Shown: positions 51,687 to 60,964, counted from the stretch's first letter. The stretch: DNA of 64,000 bases from UBA2767 sp965228625 (GCA_965228625.1 OZ245829.1:3658001-3722000); one strand, 5' to 3'. Translations and numbers: made by a program. The notes: a model not told the origin generated them from the sequence alone.

Positions 51687-52706
51687 ATGAAGGTTCTGGT
51701 CACAGGAGCAGCCGGGTTTATCGGCTTCCACACGGCGCAAGCCCTGCTCGACAGGGGTGATCAGGTCGTCGGCGTGGACAATCTCAACGACTATTACGAC
51801 GTCTCACTCAAGGAAGCGCGCCTCCGGCAGCTTGAGGGACGGAACGGGTTCACGTTCGTCAAGCTGGACATCGCCGATCGCGCGGGCGTTGAGGATCTGT
51901 TCAGCCGTGAGAAGTTCGATCGGGTCGTGAATTTGGCCGCCCAGGCCGGTGTGCGCTACTCGATCGAGCACCCCCATACCTATGTCCATTCGAACCTCGC
52001 CGGCTTCGTCAACATTCTGGAGGGTTGCCGGCACGGCAAGGTCGCGCATCTGGTCTATGCTTCTTCAAGCTCTGTCTACGGCGCCAACACGTGTCAGCCG
52101 TTCAGCGTTCACCAGGTGGTGGATCACCCCGTCAGCCTTTACGGCGCGACCAAGAAGGCCAACGAGGTGATGGCGCATAGCTATGCCCATATCTACGGCC
52201 TTCCGGTCACTGGCCTGCGTTTCTTCACCGTATACGGCCCCTGGGGGCGTCCGGACATGGCGCTGTTCATGTTCACGAAGAACATTCTGGCGGGCGAGCC
52301 CATCGATGTCTTCAACAACGGCGACCACGCCCGCGACTTCACATACATCGACGACATCGTCGAGGGCGTCGTGCGCTGCGTCGATCACACCGCCGCCCCG
52401 AACCCGGACTGGAGCGGGGACAACCCCGACCCGGCGACATCGTCGGCTCCATATCGCATCTACAACATCGGCAACAACAATCCGGTCCAACTCATGGACT
52501 TCATTGCCGCGATCGAGTCCGCGCTCGGGCGCGAGGCAATAAAGAACTTCCTGCCGAAACAGGCGGGTGACGTGGGCGAAACGTTCGCCGACATCGATGA
52601 TCTCGCCAGGGACATCGGTTACCGGCCGAAGGTGGACATCAAGGACGGGATCGGCCGGTTCATTGCGTGGTACAGAGAGTACTACGGCATTCGATCAGAA
52701 ACATGA
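51687..52706 (+). CDS. NAD-dependent nucleotide-sugar epimerase (UDP-glucuronate 4-epimerase-like)
   Basis: 339-residue short-chain dehydrogenase-type epimerase. The NAD site is VTGAAGFIGFHTAQALLDRG, followed by NLAAQAGVRYSIEHPHTYV, the catalytic YGATKKANE and FFTVYGPWGRPDMALFMF, typical of UDP-GlcA 4-epimerases. It supplies a uronic acid for surface glycans. The last codons differ from relatives: the family ends near WYREYYG plus one residue, whereas here four extra residues follow (IRSET). A second copy of the same 50-bp gene end lies 2.7 kb downstream, with the shorter ending. Confidence 0.88.
   Translation: MKVLVTGAAGFIGFHTAQALLDRGDQVVGVDNLNDYYDVSLKEARLRQLEGRNGFTFVKLDIADRAGVEDLFSREKFDRVVNLAAQAGVRYSIEHPHTYVHSNLAGFVNILEGCRHGKVAHLVYASSSSVYGANTCQPFSVHQVVDHPVSLYGATKKANEVMAHSYAHIYGLPVTGLRFFTVYGPWGRPDMALFMFTKNILAGEPIDVFNNGDHARDFTYIDDIVEGVVRCVDHTAAPNPDWSGDNPDPATSSAPYRIYNIGNNNPVQLMDFIAAIESALGREAIKNFLPKQAGDVGETFADIDDLARDIGYRPKVDIKDGIGRFIAWYREYYGIRSET
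52638..52687. repeat. Left 50-bp direct repeat (epimerase 3' end)
   Basis: Fifty bases beginning ATCAAGGACGGGATCGG and ending GAGTACTACGG, coding for IKDGIGRFIAWYREYYG, are identical to 55334-55383. They lie within the epimerase reading frame, and the sequence after the repeat switches to the AT-richer islet. Confidence 0.9.
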
Positions 52707-52935
52707 TCCGGAGATCGCGACCCGGATAAAATGAATTGTGATTGAAAACCGAAAACACTGACGTGTAGAACTGCTCATAATACTACTGTCTTGCAAAAAA
52801 CATAATTGCCCTAGTTCAGAGAACGGAGCATATACTGCGCCGGCCCGTCTTAATGTTTTGTCTAACATATGGTCGTGGCGGCAAAAAATCTGACCAGGAA
52901 GCGCGGTTGTGCTTGCAAAATTCGCGGAAGGCAAT

Positions 52936-55203
52936 ATGTGGCTCGATCGCTTTACCCGAATTTTCGGGCGCCGGTCTCGCAATAGCGCCAATACTCCTCA
53001 ACAAGACAGTCCCAAGGATGTCGATGAATTAGCGCGCCGTCTTTGTACGGAGATCGTTGGCGAAGAAGAGAAGATCTTGAGGCTGGCCGCATGGATTGCC
53101 AATCACATCGCGAATGAAGAGGGACGCGGGAAGGGTATCAACGCGGCCTTGGATGAACGAACTGGTCGTTGTGGTGTTCAAAGTCGGCTCTTCGTGGAAA
53201 TGGCCAGGGCCGTAGGGTGTGAGGCCAACGTTTTTTCCATTTTTGACCGGGGAATGACGCATACCATCGCGCAGGCGAAGGTTGGTGATCACTGGTGTTT
53301 CGTCGACCCGATGTACGGCGTCGCATTTCGCGGTCCCGACGGATTGATGGATTTTGAAACAATGCGGTCAGATCCCGATGCCGCTATTGCCGCAAAGTTT
53401 CTTATTTCGGAAGACCCTCCGGTTTCGGAACAACCGCTGGTTTCACTGGCGGAACGTGAAGCGAAGGCGGACAATCTCTATGCGCGGGAGAAAATCGCAA
53501 GTGCTCGTAGCTACGGCTTTCTTCATTCGGAGATTCCGGTTTCGTTTTTCCCTCAGGTGAATCTTGATCCAAACGAACTGCCAATTTCTGTAGACGCTCG
53601 AGAGTCGGCGGACGGGAAATCGTTTACCAAGGATTGTTCGCGCGTATTTCGTTCCCCAATGTTGGACACGTTCGGTGCGACAAACAAGCGGGTGCAACTT
53701 GTCTGGGAGATGTCAAATGCGGAACCTGGACGAGTCTATGAGCTTGAGCTTTCTTTAACTCCGCCAAAACGCAAATCACTCGCAATTGGAGCCCAAGCGA
53801 TCGGTGCACGCGTCGTCGAAAACGGCCGCATAGAGATCACGGCTGGTGACGGCCCGCGTACCTGGTCGATCTTGTTTACGCCCACATCAGATGCCGTGAC
53901 ACTTCGCATAACTCCGGCACAAAATACTCCTTGGGGACGTGCAGCGACGCTGACGGGCCTTCAGGTTTCTGTAATAGACCGCCATCGCAGTTCGGACGCC
54001 CTGGGCGGCAGTTCCAGCAATGATTGTGCGACCTTGTTGTCCGCGCGAATGGACGCGCTGGCAGACTGGGAAGCCGTCCCAACGGTTGAGAAGTTGCGCA
54101 GTCAGTTGTGGCAAAAATCGGGATTGGTTCGCTCCATTCAGAATGGTTCGTTCTATCCATACAAAATGCGACCAGCCAACTGGTCGCTGCTCGAACAGGG
54201 ACTCGCCGCCATATATGGATTCAGGATCACCGGTGACCAGAGGTTCTTGGAATGGATTTCGTTTGTTACGGGTGCGGTTTGCAAATATCGCGACTCTGAT
54301 ACTCAAGCAGTCGATGACTTCAGGCAGCGCAGCTTTCCAACTTGGGGTGCAAGGGTCAAAAGTGTGCGCGACGGGGAAACCTATTGGGTGGCGGAAGCGT
54401 GTACGGGTGCGTGTATGGTTCTACCCGCGGCGCTCGCCATATGGGAGGCAAGACGCTCGGATGGCATTTCGACATCGCTTCGACGTGAATTGGATGATTT
54501 GCTTCCCATCTGCCGGGACGTTGCCGAATGTTTCGAGGAAGATGTTGTTGAGACGGAACAAGGTGCGTATTTGGTGATGCCGCATGACGGCAACCCCGAA
54601 CCTTTCGCTCATACGGCCCCCTATGCGGCTCTCCTGACGGTACTACATTCGATCACGAGTGAGCGGCGCTACCTGCGTCGCGCGAAGACGTTTGAAGCGT
54701 GTTTCCGCAACTCAATCCAGGAGGATTGCGGGACCTGGTATTGGCCATATCGACCACCGCAGCAGGAAGAGAGAATGCTGGGAGAACACTTCTTCAAGGC
54801 CAGAGTGACACTGTTATTCCCGCTGGTGGCGCATAGCGTTGGACTGATTTTCAATTCCGAGGACATGCTTCAATTTGCCAGGACGATTGACAATTTCATC
54901 GTAAAGGACGACGGCTTTTTGTACCTGAGAATAGACCCTGGCTCGCGTTGCCTGGATGACGGAGCAATCGCAAAGTATGCAGAGAAAGGAAGGCTGGGAT
55001 CATATGCGCGCGTTATGTCGTTTTTTGCATTTGCAACATGGCGCCCGGAGTTGGGGAGCAAGCTTATCCAAGTCCCTCAGCGATATCCTGAGTTGTTTCC
55101 CACAGATAGTCTGCTATCGCTCCCGCCTGACGTCTGTGCTCTGCGTGCCGACCCGTTCCGCGCGCTGCGCGTCGATGATGTTTCGGGAATTTCCGAGCGA
55201 TAA
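52936..55203 (+). CDS. Transglutaminase-like protein with C-terminal alpha/alpha-toroid-type region
   Basis: 755-residue protein of unknown function. Residues about 30-135 are transglutaminase-like: C79 in TGRCGVQSRLFVEMARAVG, H109 in GMTHTIAQAKVG and D124 in WCFVDPMYG form the expected triad. A beta-rich middle follows (FPQVNLDPNELP to ITAGDGPRTWSILFTP). The C-terminal half (about 400-750) is a helical tandem (WSLLEQGLAAIYGFRITGDQ, WYWPYRPPQQEERMLGEHFF, PLVAHSVGLIFNSEDMLQ) reminiscent of D-glucuronyl C5-epimerase/lyase toroids. It lacks a signal peptide. ATG 52936 with GGAAGGCAAT is chosen over GTG 52909. The codon use is AT-rich. Polysaccharide modification is inference. Confidence 0.65.
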   Translation: MWLDRFTRIFGRRSRNSANTPQQDSPKDVDELARRLCTEIVGEEEKILRLAAWIANHIANEEGRGKGINAALDERTGRCGVQSRLFVEMARAVGCEANVFSIFDRGMTHTIAQAKVGDHWCFVDPMYGVAFRGPDGLMDFETMRSDPDAAIAAKFLISEDPPVSEQPLVSLAEREAKADNLYAREKIASARSYGFLHSEIPVSFFPQVNLDPNELPISVDARESADGKSFTKDCSRVFRSPMLDTFGATNKRVQLVWEMSNAEPGRVYELELSLTPPKRKSLAIGAQAIGARVVENGRIEITAGDGPRTWSILFTPTSDAVTLRITPAQNTPWGRAATLTGLQVSVIDRHRSSDALGGSSSNDCATLLSARMDALADWEAVPTVEKLRSQLWQKSGLVRSIQNGSFYPYKMRPANWSLLEQGLAAIYGFRITGDQRFLEWISFVTGAVCKYRDSDTQAVDDFRQRSFPTWGARVKSVRDGETYWVAEACTGACMVLPAALAIWEARRSDGISTSLRRELDDLLPICRDVAECFEEDVVETEQGAYLVMPHDGNPEPFAHTAPYAALLTVLHSITSERRYLRRAKTFEACFRNSIQEDCGTWYWPYRPPQQEERMLGEHFFKARVTLLFPLVAHSVGLIFNSEDMLQFARTIDNFIVKDDGFLYLRIDPGSRCLDDGAIAKYAEKGRLGSYARVMSFFAFATWRPELGSKLIQVPQRYPELFPTDSLLSLPPDVCALRADPFRALRVDDVSGISER

Positions 55204-55333
55204 AATCTCCCCAATCGGAAATAGGCGAAGAAGCACTCAGTTGCCTGGCTCAAGCGAGAACCTGTTCCTCGGAACGTAACGGCCATGCCCAGAGAAATCC
55301 TCCCTGCTCACGCCGACTTCTTTTGGTGAGAAT

Positions 55334-55383
55334 ATCAAGGACGGGATCGGCCGGTTCATTGCGTGGTACAGAGAGTACTACGG
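55334..55383. repeat. Right 50-bp direct repeat (detached epimerase 3' end)
   Basis: Exact copy of 52638-52687, 131 bp after the islet gene. Read in the epimerase frame it continues GAGCC TGA, i.e. one alanine and a stop, like ordinary epimerase ends. Nothing upstream allows it to be expressed as a gene. Confidence 0.9.
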
Positions 55384-55474
55384 AGCCTGATACGGGCTTT
55401 CGAGCACAGGTCTCGTGGCGCCTGCGTGCACTCGGCCGACTTGCTTCAAAGAGATGGTTAAGCGGGCCCAGGTG

Positions 55475-57289
55475 TCAGAGATATTCCTTGACGCGCTCGG
55501 CAACGAGCGTCCCGAGGATCGTCGAACCGAGGTGGTTCAGATGGACGCCGTCGGGGAGGATCACGTTTTCAACCCCGGCGTCCCATAGCGGCGCAAACAT
55601 GTCGGTCACGGGAACATCGAGCTCCTCCATGACCTCGACGCTCGCGGCATTGTAGTCCCGGATATCCGCGTTGCTCCTCACGATTTGTCGGAGTCTGGGT
55701 TTCTTTCGGGCCGGAACCCACCTGTGCCATTCCTCCTGCACCGGCGTGTTTGTGCCCCAAATGACGTTCTTGCAGCCCGAGGCGCGGATCTTGTCGATGA
55801 TAATCCTCAGGTTATCCTGATACTCCGGGATTTCGGCATAGGCCGGAAACTCTTCGCCTTCAATCACACGGGCAAGGTCATGAAGCCCTGTGTTGACGTG
55901 AACGATGTCAGGTTTGGTCGACAACCAATCGTCGAGGAAAATGAGCAGTGCCTTGGACCCTCCGCAGTTGTGGGGAATATGAACCAGCTCACATTCATCG
56001 TTGAGCAGTTCGTAGGCTTGCCGGCCATAGCCGGTCCCGTCCACAAGCCGCATCCGGATTGAATCGCCAATAATGAGGGCGCGGGGCAACCCATTGCCCC
56101 GGTTCTTCTCTGCGACCTCGGTGAGGTAGGACTGGATTTCCGCCTCGCGCTCATTTCGGCCGCCCAGCTTGCGCATTGATTTGCCGCTTGCCCAGATTTG
56201 GCGCAACGACTCTGCGTCGTCGTCAGCGTCGGACGCCAGAACCGTATAGCTGTCGACTTCGACATCGTCGTCATCATCGCGAATCTTCCGACGTGCAAGT
56301 ATCGGCCTCAGGGAGAACAGGAGCTTTTCGGCCTGAGGCGACACGAACGGCAACGTGGCATCGTCTTGAAACCTGACAACTGCTGCAAACGGAGCGTGCT
56401 CGCGTGCCGCGTGCACTTTGGCACGCACCTGTTTGTTGGCCTGGAATGGCGGATTTCGGTCTGGATTGGACCCGGTACGCTTTTCGGTAATTGTTCGGAT
56501 TAAACTGGCAAGCTCTTTCACGACCGTTTCCCGCACGTCGCGCCGGAACCTTGCGCTGAATTCGCCATCCGGTGCGGTGATGTCCGACAGATCGACGACG
56601 CTGCCGCCGAAACGGGTCACCTCTTCGCGTGCCGCATCCGCATATCCGAGAGCAAGTTCCCGTGACTCCTGTTCGTGACTATCCTCGAAAACGCCATCGC
56701 GAACTGGGGGATTCAGGACGAAGATCAGATCGCATTGGAAATCCTGCTGGACGGTACGTGATATCCAGTTCAGCCTGTGCCGGTATTCGTCGACGCTGAT
56801 GAGAGGCTGGCCATAACGCGTATCGATCACGTGATCACGCATACCGGCCCCAAGCAACATGATGTCCGGTGCGCATTGCAACAGTTCATAGATTATCGCA
56901 GTCATTCTGCGGCAAGAGGGGATCCGATTCGGCCAGAACACCGGGTCGATCGAGCCCTTATCGAACTGGCCCAACAACTCTTCCAGGAAGCCGACGGCGG
57001 CCGGACGGGTCAGTCGTACAGCCATGTCCGGAAAAACGAGCCGCGGCAGCTCTTTGCTTGCCTTCTTCAGGGTCGGAATGCGTGAGGCGACGCGCTCGGC
57101 GTAGCTTTTCCGTACCGTACCTCGAACATTCTCGGGAAGTTCGTAGGCGAACGGATTGCTGCGGGCACCAACCCAGCCCGCGGCGCACATCAGGAACGAG
57201 TCAGCGGAGAATTCGATGTCCGTGAGCTTTCCGGAGTTGAGATAGCAGACGTCACGATCGTGATCATCCGGACGGCTATCGGTGTGCAC
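55475..57289 (-). CDS. SGNH/GDSL-like hydrolase (long, with N-terminal SGNH-like region)
   Basis: 604 residues from the first in-frame start (GTG 57289). The C-terminal domain (about residues 395-604) has block I IIGDSIRMRL, block III-like VHVNTGLHDLA and the catalytic DGVHLNHLG, as in esterases that add or remove acyl groups on glycans. The first half has a second SGNH-like appearance (IMLLGAGMRDHV, LIFVLNPPVRDG) but no GDS was seen. The same frame stays open and protein-like up to about 57495 (KLKFKFFQRSKPEP), where an ATG is out of frame by one base; the true start may be lost to a frameshift. O-acylation of the surface glycan is inferred from the neighbours. Confidence 0.7.
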   Translation of the reverse strand: MHTDSRPDDHDRDVCYLNSGKLTDIEFSADSFLMCAAGWVGARSNPFAYELPENVRGTVRKSYAERVASRIPTLKKASKELPRLVFPDMAVRLTRPAAVGFLEELLGQFDKGSIDPVFWPNRIPSCRRMTAIIYELLQCAPDIMLLGAGMRDHVIDTRYGQPLISVDEYRHRLNWISRTVQQDFQCDLIFVLNPPVRDGVFEDSHEQESRELALGYADAAREEVTRFGGSVVDLSDITAPDGEFSARFRRDVRETVVKELASLIRTITEKRTGSNPDRNPPFQANKQVRAKVHAAREHAPFAAVVRFQDDATLPFVSPQAEKLLFSLRPILARRKIRDDDDDVEVDSYTVLASDADDDAESLRQIWASGKSMRKLGGRNEREAEIQSYLTEVAEKNRGNGLPRALIIGDSIRMRLVDGTGYGRQAYELLNDECELVHIPHNCGGSKALLIFLDDWLSTKPDIVHVNTGLHDLARVIEGEEFPAYAEIPEYQDNLRIIIDKIRASGCKNVIWGTNTPVQEEWHRWVPARKKPRLRQIVRSNADIRDYNAASVEVMEELDVPVTDMFAPLWDAGVENVILPDGVHLNHLGSTILGTLVAERVKEYL

Positions 57290-57733
57290 AGGCGACAGAT
57301 CGATATCGAGAAAAGACTGCCTGTCGCTGCGAATGCGCGCAGATGCACCGTCAGCGGCAAGCTTGAACTGAACAGGTTTGCCGTTTGCGTCCGGGTGTGG
57401 CCGTCGAAAATAGAACTCGGCAGCACGCGCGTCTGAGAGCGGCGGAGTCGGCTCAGGCTTAGACCTTTGAAAGAACTTGAATTTCAGTTTTTCATCTCCA
57501 GTTCATGCAGTGCCTTGGCAGCCAATGACTTCCGGATTTTGCCTCGGTCTTGTGTGTGCCATATCGTGAAAGAGAAAAGGCAACTCCCCGATCGCCTTGG
57601 GTGCCACCGACGTGTTGTACATTTCATTTGAACGGAGGGACAGAAAGAACCGAATTGCAAGTCAGGCATTCTGATCATGTTGACAACTCACCGATAATTG
57701 TCAATGTGCCCGATCATCCGGGGAACTGGGAAA

Positions 57734-58459
57734 ATGACCATCTCACAACAAAAAAAGTCGGATGCGGTGCTCCGTGCTCTGCGCGGCGAGGATCAGGAAA
57801 AGATCGCCCGAGATCTGAACGTGTCTTCGAATGACATCGAAGGCTGGGAGAAAAAGTTCGTGCGCGGCGGCAAGCGCGCACTGTCTGTTGATTTCGATGG
57901 CGACTGGGCGCCGACACTGGACGGCCTGATGTCCACTGCCCAGAGAGGCTTTCCGCACAGTGTGCTGTCGGATGCGGAATCATGCGCGGGTCTGTTTGCG
58001 GCACGATTCTACGGCAAGAATGACATCATTCACGTTCTGTGCGCCGGTGTGCCGGACGTACACGTGGTCGATATTGACGGTCCGCGCATCGAGGCCATGC
58101 AGTCGATCTATCCGAAGCGGTGGACCTATGTTGTCGCTGATGTCTTTGAGCTCGTGCCGACCTACGCCGCCGACAAGATACAATTCGACGTGGTCATCTG
58201 CGATTGTTACCAAGGCATGGCGAAGTCGGTCTTGCGCGAGCGCTTTGCGGATTTCGAAGCGATCACCAGGAACACCTTGCTGGTCTACGGCAACAAGCCA
58301 ATGATCGAGGAGATCGGAGCGGACGTCGATGCTGACGCTCTTTCCCAAGTGTTGACCGAGTATCATCAGCGCCCGATACGGGTCGCGGGGTTGACCACGA
58401 GAAGTTCGGCCCACGGCGGTACTTACTGGATCAATATCGACCTGCGCGACCGGCGGTAG
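57734..58459 (+). CDS. HTH plus Rossmann-type (methyltransferase-like) protein, family member A
   Basis: 241-residue protein, function unknown. Residues 5-50 form a helix-turn-helix of the SciP (DUF1153)/transposase-like kind (DAVLRALRGEDQEKIARDLN, IEGWEKKFVRGG). Residues about 70-240 form a Rossmann-type domain: DVHVVDIDGPRIEAMQSIYP for the binding strand-helix and FDVVICDCYQGM like a methyltransferase motif, with a terminal GGTYWINIDL. GGGGAACTGGGAAA precedes the ATG at 57734. Related to 60008-60751 and to the first half of 58473-60011, both on the opposite strand. Confidence 0.65.
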   Translation: MTISQQKKSDAVLRALRGEDQEKIARDLNVSSNDIEGWEKKFVRGGKRALSVDFDGDWAPTLDGLMSTAQRGFPHSVLSDAESCAGLFAARFYGKNDIIHVLCAGVPDVHVVDIDGPRIEAMQSIYPKRWTYVVADVFELVPTYAADKIQFDVVICDCYQGMAKSVLRERFADFEAITRNTLLVYGNKPMIEEIGADVDADALSQVLTEYHQRPIRVAGLTTRSSAHGGTYWINIDLRDRR

Positions 58460-58472
58460 GTGGCGGCAGGGT

Positions 58473-60011
58473 CTAGGCTCCTTCACCCCAGATTGCGTCC
58501 CGACGCCAGTCGCCGGCATCATCATAGATGATGTATTTCGGCTCGAAGAGGCATCGCTTTTTCCATTTGTACAACGGCCCCTCGAAACCGCGCGAGTTCA
58601 TCCCGGAGTACATGATGAACTCCAGGCCGGTGTCATTGTTGAGTAGCGATTCGACAATCGCGAAGTGCAGGAGGTACATCGTGCCGAACTGCAGGTGATC
58701 TCCGTGGCCCAGTATCGTCGAATACCACGCGTGGTTGCCGTACCGGAAGAGATTGATGTAGCCGACCAACTCTTCGCCAATCTCGAGCTCGCCTTGCATG
58801 TGACCCGGCACCTCCCGGAACACGCCCCAGTGAACTTGGCAGTGTACCGGGCAAACCGGTGCTTCAAGCGGCTTGAGTTCCGTGGGATATCCGCCCATGT
58901 CCTCTATGGACCGGCGAAACTGGTTGCGCATGTCCTTGCCGCCGCGTTGCGCCATTGACGTGTTGACGGCAAAGATGTCCGGGATGTGGTTGTCTCGCCG
59001 GAATTGTTTTGCGTAGTAACCCAGACGCTTGGCCCGGCCGACCTTGCGATTCACCGTCCCGCGCTTGGATGTTGAAAGACGCGCTGCGTCCCAGACCTCA
59101 TCCATATTGTCGAAGCGCTGTAAGTCGAACGCGGCGGCGGTCTCATTAAGACTGTCTATGCGACGGTGCGGGAGCCGCGCAAACCGGGCCGACGTGTATG
59201 CTCTGAAGACGGGCGCGCGTTCCTTGCGGGTTATGACGTTGCGAAATGCGTTGACGAATGCCTCGCATTGTCCGGCGACCGCGTTGCAGGGAGGCTGCCC
59301 GAGATCATCCCTCAGCCGGATCGTATGTTCTTCGCCGTATGGATGGGCGTCGGTGCCGGTATTGAAACTGTCGGCATATTGGGACAGGACCATTTCGGCA
59401 CCGATTCCCGACGCGCCGACGATCGCCCAGTACGTTCCTCCGTTGGCGCCGCTGCGTTTTGCGAGTGGTCGCACATCGAGATCCTCGATGCCATGAAGTT
59501 GGGCCGCGATCGATCTGGCGCTGTCAGCGTCGTGTTCAAGATCACGCTCGTCAAGATACTCGCCGGTGAGGCGCAATACGCACTGATAACTGGCGGTTGC
59601 CAGGGCCAGCGGCAGCAGATCCTCCCAGATGTAGGTGACGGCGGCACGAGAACCGTCGCACAAAATCACGTCACAACCTCCACTCGCCAGGACGTCGCGA
59701 CAGGCTTCTGCGGGACCAAGTTCCCGATAGGACCACGAGTCCGGGAACATTTCCCGAACCGTCTCAAGTTTTCCGGGCTTCTCGTCGAAGACGCGAACAT
59801 TCTTCAGACCAAGGTCGTACAGATGAAGCAGCTCGGCGCGGCCCCCGCTGGCGCCTCCGAACAGACACACCACGGACGTGTCCGCGGAAAACAGTTTTGT
59901 CGGAAACCCGCTTTGCGCCCTTTCCCGGCACGCCTGAAGCTCGGGCGATTCCGGTTGCTGCGCGTCAGGTCGTCTCGATTTGAAGATCGATCGAAGCGAG
60001 GAGAACGTCAT
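58473..60011 (-). CDS. Rossmann-type domain fused to GNAT-like acyltransferase, family member C
   Basis: 512 residues. The N-terminal about 225 residues repeat the Rossmann domain of the neighbours (QSGFPTKLFSADTSVVCLFG, NVRVFDEKPGKLETVREMFP, CDVILCDGS, ending ANGGTYWAIVG) but lack the HTH. The C-terminal about 225 residues look like a GNAT/FemAB-type acyltransferase (SLNETAAAFDLQRFDNMDEV, GELEIGEELVGYINLFRYGN, HFAIVESLLNNDTGLEFIMY). The start at 60011 overlaps the stop of family member B by 4 bp (ATGA), so both are co-translated. Transfer of an acyl group to an amino-sugar is a reasonable inference; not proven. Confidence 0.65.
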   Translation of the reverse strand: MTFSSLRSIFKSRRPDAQQPESPELQACRERAQSGFPTKLFSADTSVVCLFGGASGGRAELLHLYDLGLKNVRVFDEKPGKLETVREMFPDSWSYRELGPAEACRDVLASGGCDVILCDGSRAAVTYIWEDLLPLALATASYQCVLRLTGEYLDERDLEHDADSARSIAAQLHGIEDLDVRPLAKRSGANGGTYWAIVGASGIGAEMVLSQYADSFNTGTDAHPYGEEHTIRLRDDLGQPPCNAVAGQCEAFVNAFRNVITRKERAPVFRAYTSARFARLPHRRIDSLNETAAAFDLQRFDNMDEVWDAARLSTSKRGTVNRKVGRAKRLGYYAKQFRRDNHIPDIFAVNTSMAQRGGKDMRNQFRRSIEDMGGYPTELKPLEAPVCPVHCQVHWGVFREVPGHMQGELEIGEELVGYINLFRYGNHAWYSTILGHGDHLQFGTMYLLHFAIVESLLNNDTGLEFIMYSGMNSRGFEGPLYKWKKRCLFEPKYIIYDDAGDWRRDAIWGEGA

Positions 60012-60751
60012 ACCTCGATAATACACCAATAGACGCCGCCGGCATGGCTGCTGCGCACAATCAGATCCTTCACATTGACCTTCTTGCCGATGTGGTCCGC
60101 GTACTTCGTGGCGAATTCGTCCACGTCTGCGTCCGATCCGATGGTCTTCAGAATGTCGGTGGTGCAGAAGAACAGGAAGTACTTGTTCGTGATCTCCAGA
60201 AACAGGTCGAGCCGCTCTAGGGCGACGGTTGGTGCCAGATTGCTGTACGGATCGCAAATCACGGCATCGAACTTCCGTTTTTCCTTGGCGAAACGCTCTG
60301 CCGCGGAAAAGGCGTCCTCGACGATTATTTCCCAGTTGTCAGGATAGAGCTCACGCATATGGTCGAGCTTGGTCTCGTCAAGGTCGACGAGCGTGACATT
60401 CGGGACGCCGGACCTGTAGACGTGGATAACGTCATTTCGGCCGTAAAACTGTGCGCAAAAGAACGATGCGACACTGTCGCACTCATGCATCAGTCGAATG
60501 GGAAAAGCTCTCTGCCCTGTCCGCTCGAGGTCGGCGAGTCTCGGCAATTCGCCGTCATCACCGGTATATCTCAGAGCATTACGACCGGCCCTGGAGTAGG
60601 CATCGAGCCATTTGGTGACGAGATCTTCGCTCGCGCCGACAAGGTCCGCGGCGCTTTGTGTTGATGATCCCGCCATCACCTTTTCGACGGCTTCAAGCTT
60701 TTGCTTGGGACGAAAATTGCTTTTCTTGGTTCGTTTGGTTGCCTCGCTCAT
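60008..60751 (-). CDS. HTH plus Rossmann-type (methyltransferase-like) protein, family member B
   Basis: 247 residues with the same architecture as member A: HTH at about 12-62 (NFRPKQKLEAVEKVMAGSST, LVTKWLDAYSRAGRNALRY) and Rossmann domain at about 75-247 (QRAFPIRLMHECDSVASFFC, NVTLVDLDETKLDHMRELYP, FDAVICDPYSNL, AGGVYWCII). ATG 60751 is preferred because it starts the HTH-containing part; an upstream ATG at 60781 is possible. It is followed immediately by member C. Whether it binds DNA, binds a nucleotide-sugar or methylates is unknown. Confidence 0.65.
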   Translation of the reverse strand: MSEATKRTKKSNFRPKQKLEAVEKVMAGSSTQSAADLVGASEDLVTKWLDAYSRAGRNALRYTGDDGELPRLADLERTGQRAFPIRLMHECDSVASFFCAQFYGRNDVIHVYRSGVPNVTLVDLDETKLDHMRELYPDNWEIIVEDAFSAAERFAKEKRKFDAVICDPYSNLAPTVALERLDLFLEITNKYFLFFCTTDILKTIGSDADVDEFATKYADHIGKKVNVKDLIVRSSHAGGVYWCIIEV

Positions 60752-60964
60752 GAGTCGTCGTAGTCCTTTTAGTCTGCGCATCTTTTTCGTTCCACATGCT
60801 CGGCGTCGGCGGTTTGGATAACATAGCGTCCCCCGTATTGTTAACTTTGATTCCACTCACACGGGCAATCTGTAGCGGCTTGGGGACGCAAAAGCGGTTT
60901 CGCCGAGCTATCCGTGGTACGAAACCGGCGTCCAGAAAACAGCCAAGCCGACCCGTCGAAAGAA

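Larger units (their letters stand above)
52688..55383. mobile_element. AT-richer islet bounded by 50-bp direct repeats (putative insertion)
   Basis: About 2.7 kb lie between the two identical 50-bp copies. Base use is clearly AT-richer than the window, and the only gene is the transglutaminase-like protein. The right repeat keeps the epimerase frame and ends YYGA plus stop, matching the normal end of such enzymes, so the ancestral gene probably ended there and the islet supplied a new 3' end to the epimerase on the left. No integrase or transposase gene was seen, and the flanks hold no inverted terminal repeats that were noticed. Gaps 52707-52935 and 55204-55333 hold nothing recognised. Confidence 0.5.

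Noticed and set aside
57484..57678. 64-codon leftward frame upstream of the SGNH gene
   Set aside because: Weak coding character and no domain; its end coincides with the ATG 57495 frameshift region, so it is probably noise.
57704..57733. Earlier in-frame start codons for family member A
   Set aside because: They add residues unlike relatives; the ATG at 57734 has the ribosome site and begins just before the HTH.
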